DNA of 32,490 nucleotides from an uncultured Chitinophagaceae bacterium (GTDB taxonomy: Bacteria; Bacteroidota; Bacteroidia; Chitinophagales; Chitinophagaceae): contig CAMPGT010000011.1 of the NCBI GenBank assembly GCA_946885665.1, positions 1-32,490 of the forward strand, given 5' to 3'. The notes beneath the pieces were generated by a model, which made no database searches, was not told where the DNA came from, and worked only from the letters and a program-made list of their open reading frames with translations. Shown piece after piece: positions 32,382-32,490 of the stretch (positions are counted from its first letter, which is position 1; the number at the start of each line of letters is the position of its first letter). The translations under genes were made by a program, and so were the position numbers.

Positions 32382-32490
32382 ATGAACGATCAAAAAAACA
32401 CCAGCTATCCAAAAGAAAAAGTTAACATTCTCTTTCTCGAAAACATCAGCGACGCAGCAGTAAATTTTTTTAGAGACGCAGGCTACACAT
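32382..32490 (+). CDS. serA: D-3-phosphoglycerate dehydrogenase, N-terminal fragment
   Basis: The ATG at 32382 starts a frame running to the window end (36 codons). The visible residues, YPKEKVNILFLENISDAA followed by FFRDAGYT, match the start of Bacteroidota SerA, which begins with a lysine-rich tail and the first strand of the substrate-binding domain. SerA catalyses the first step of serine synthesis from 3-phosphoglycerate. The rest is outside the window, so catalytic residues cannot be checked. Confidence 0.8.
   Translation, partial: MNDQKNTSYPKEKVNILFLENISDAAVNFFRDAGYT

Noticed and set aside
1..32490. CRISPR array, tRNA, rRNA, prophage or insertion sequence
   Set aside because: No regularly spaced repeats with unique spacers, no cloverleaf with CCA-like end, no transposase, integrase or phage structural gene was seen.

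Overview
The window reads as chromosomal DNA from a member of the Bacteroidota, most like the Chitinophagaceae or relatives. The main reasons are the gene families (tandem DUF3857/transglutaminase proteins, a long UbiD decarboxylase, a DPE2-type glucanotransferase, many lipoproteins and signal peptides), the lack of strong Shine-Dalgarno sequences, and several promoter elements of the Bacteroidota type (TTG, about 20 bases, then TAnnTTTG). The assignment is an inference from gene content; no rRNA, tRNA, IS element, prophage or CRISPR array was found.

Layout. 1-1233 (minus): two tandem META-domain lipoproteins, the first fused to an NlpE-like domain and cut by the window edge. 1417-4215 (plus): an outer-membrane beta-barrel protein and a UbiD-family decarboxylase. 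4212-9961 (minus): an operon of three DUF3857/transglutaminase-like exported proteins separated by 1 base each. Only the last has an intact Cys-His-Asp triad. 10058-11005 (plus): a TraB/GumN protein. 11015-16515 (minus): a five-gene cluster of NagA-like deacetylase, atypical SDR, DHDPS-family aldolase, M20 amidohydrolase and ApbE. 16580-22096 (minus): a complete RND efflux system (adaptor, pump, TolC). 22169-23296 (minus): purK.

23500-26021 (plus): 4-hydroxyphenylpyruvate dioxygenase, then an L,D-transpeptidase fused to a TonB-C-like domain. Between them lies a repeat-rich gap with a cloverleaf GC-rich element and a heptad tract. 26058-26213 (minus): a 51-residue membrane protein. 26310-31004 (plus): a DPE2-like 4-alpha-glucanotransferase starting at TTG, a dipeptide epimerase overlapping it by ATGA, and a lipoprotein esterase. 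31060-32334 (minus): a beta-lactamase-fold lipoprotein. 32382-32490 (plus): the start of serA.

The strongest themes are envelope biology (lipoproteins, efflux, L,D-transpeptidase, dipeptide epimerase) and sugar or amino-acid catabolism. The best candidates for something undescribed are the transglutaminase triplet with two degenerate members, the NagA-SDR-DHDPS-M20 cluster whose SDR and aldolase lack hallmark motifs, and the L,D-transpeptidase/TonB-C fusion. No gene-free stretch exceeds 300 bases.
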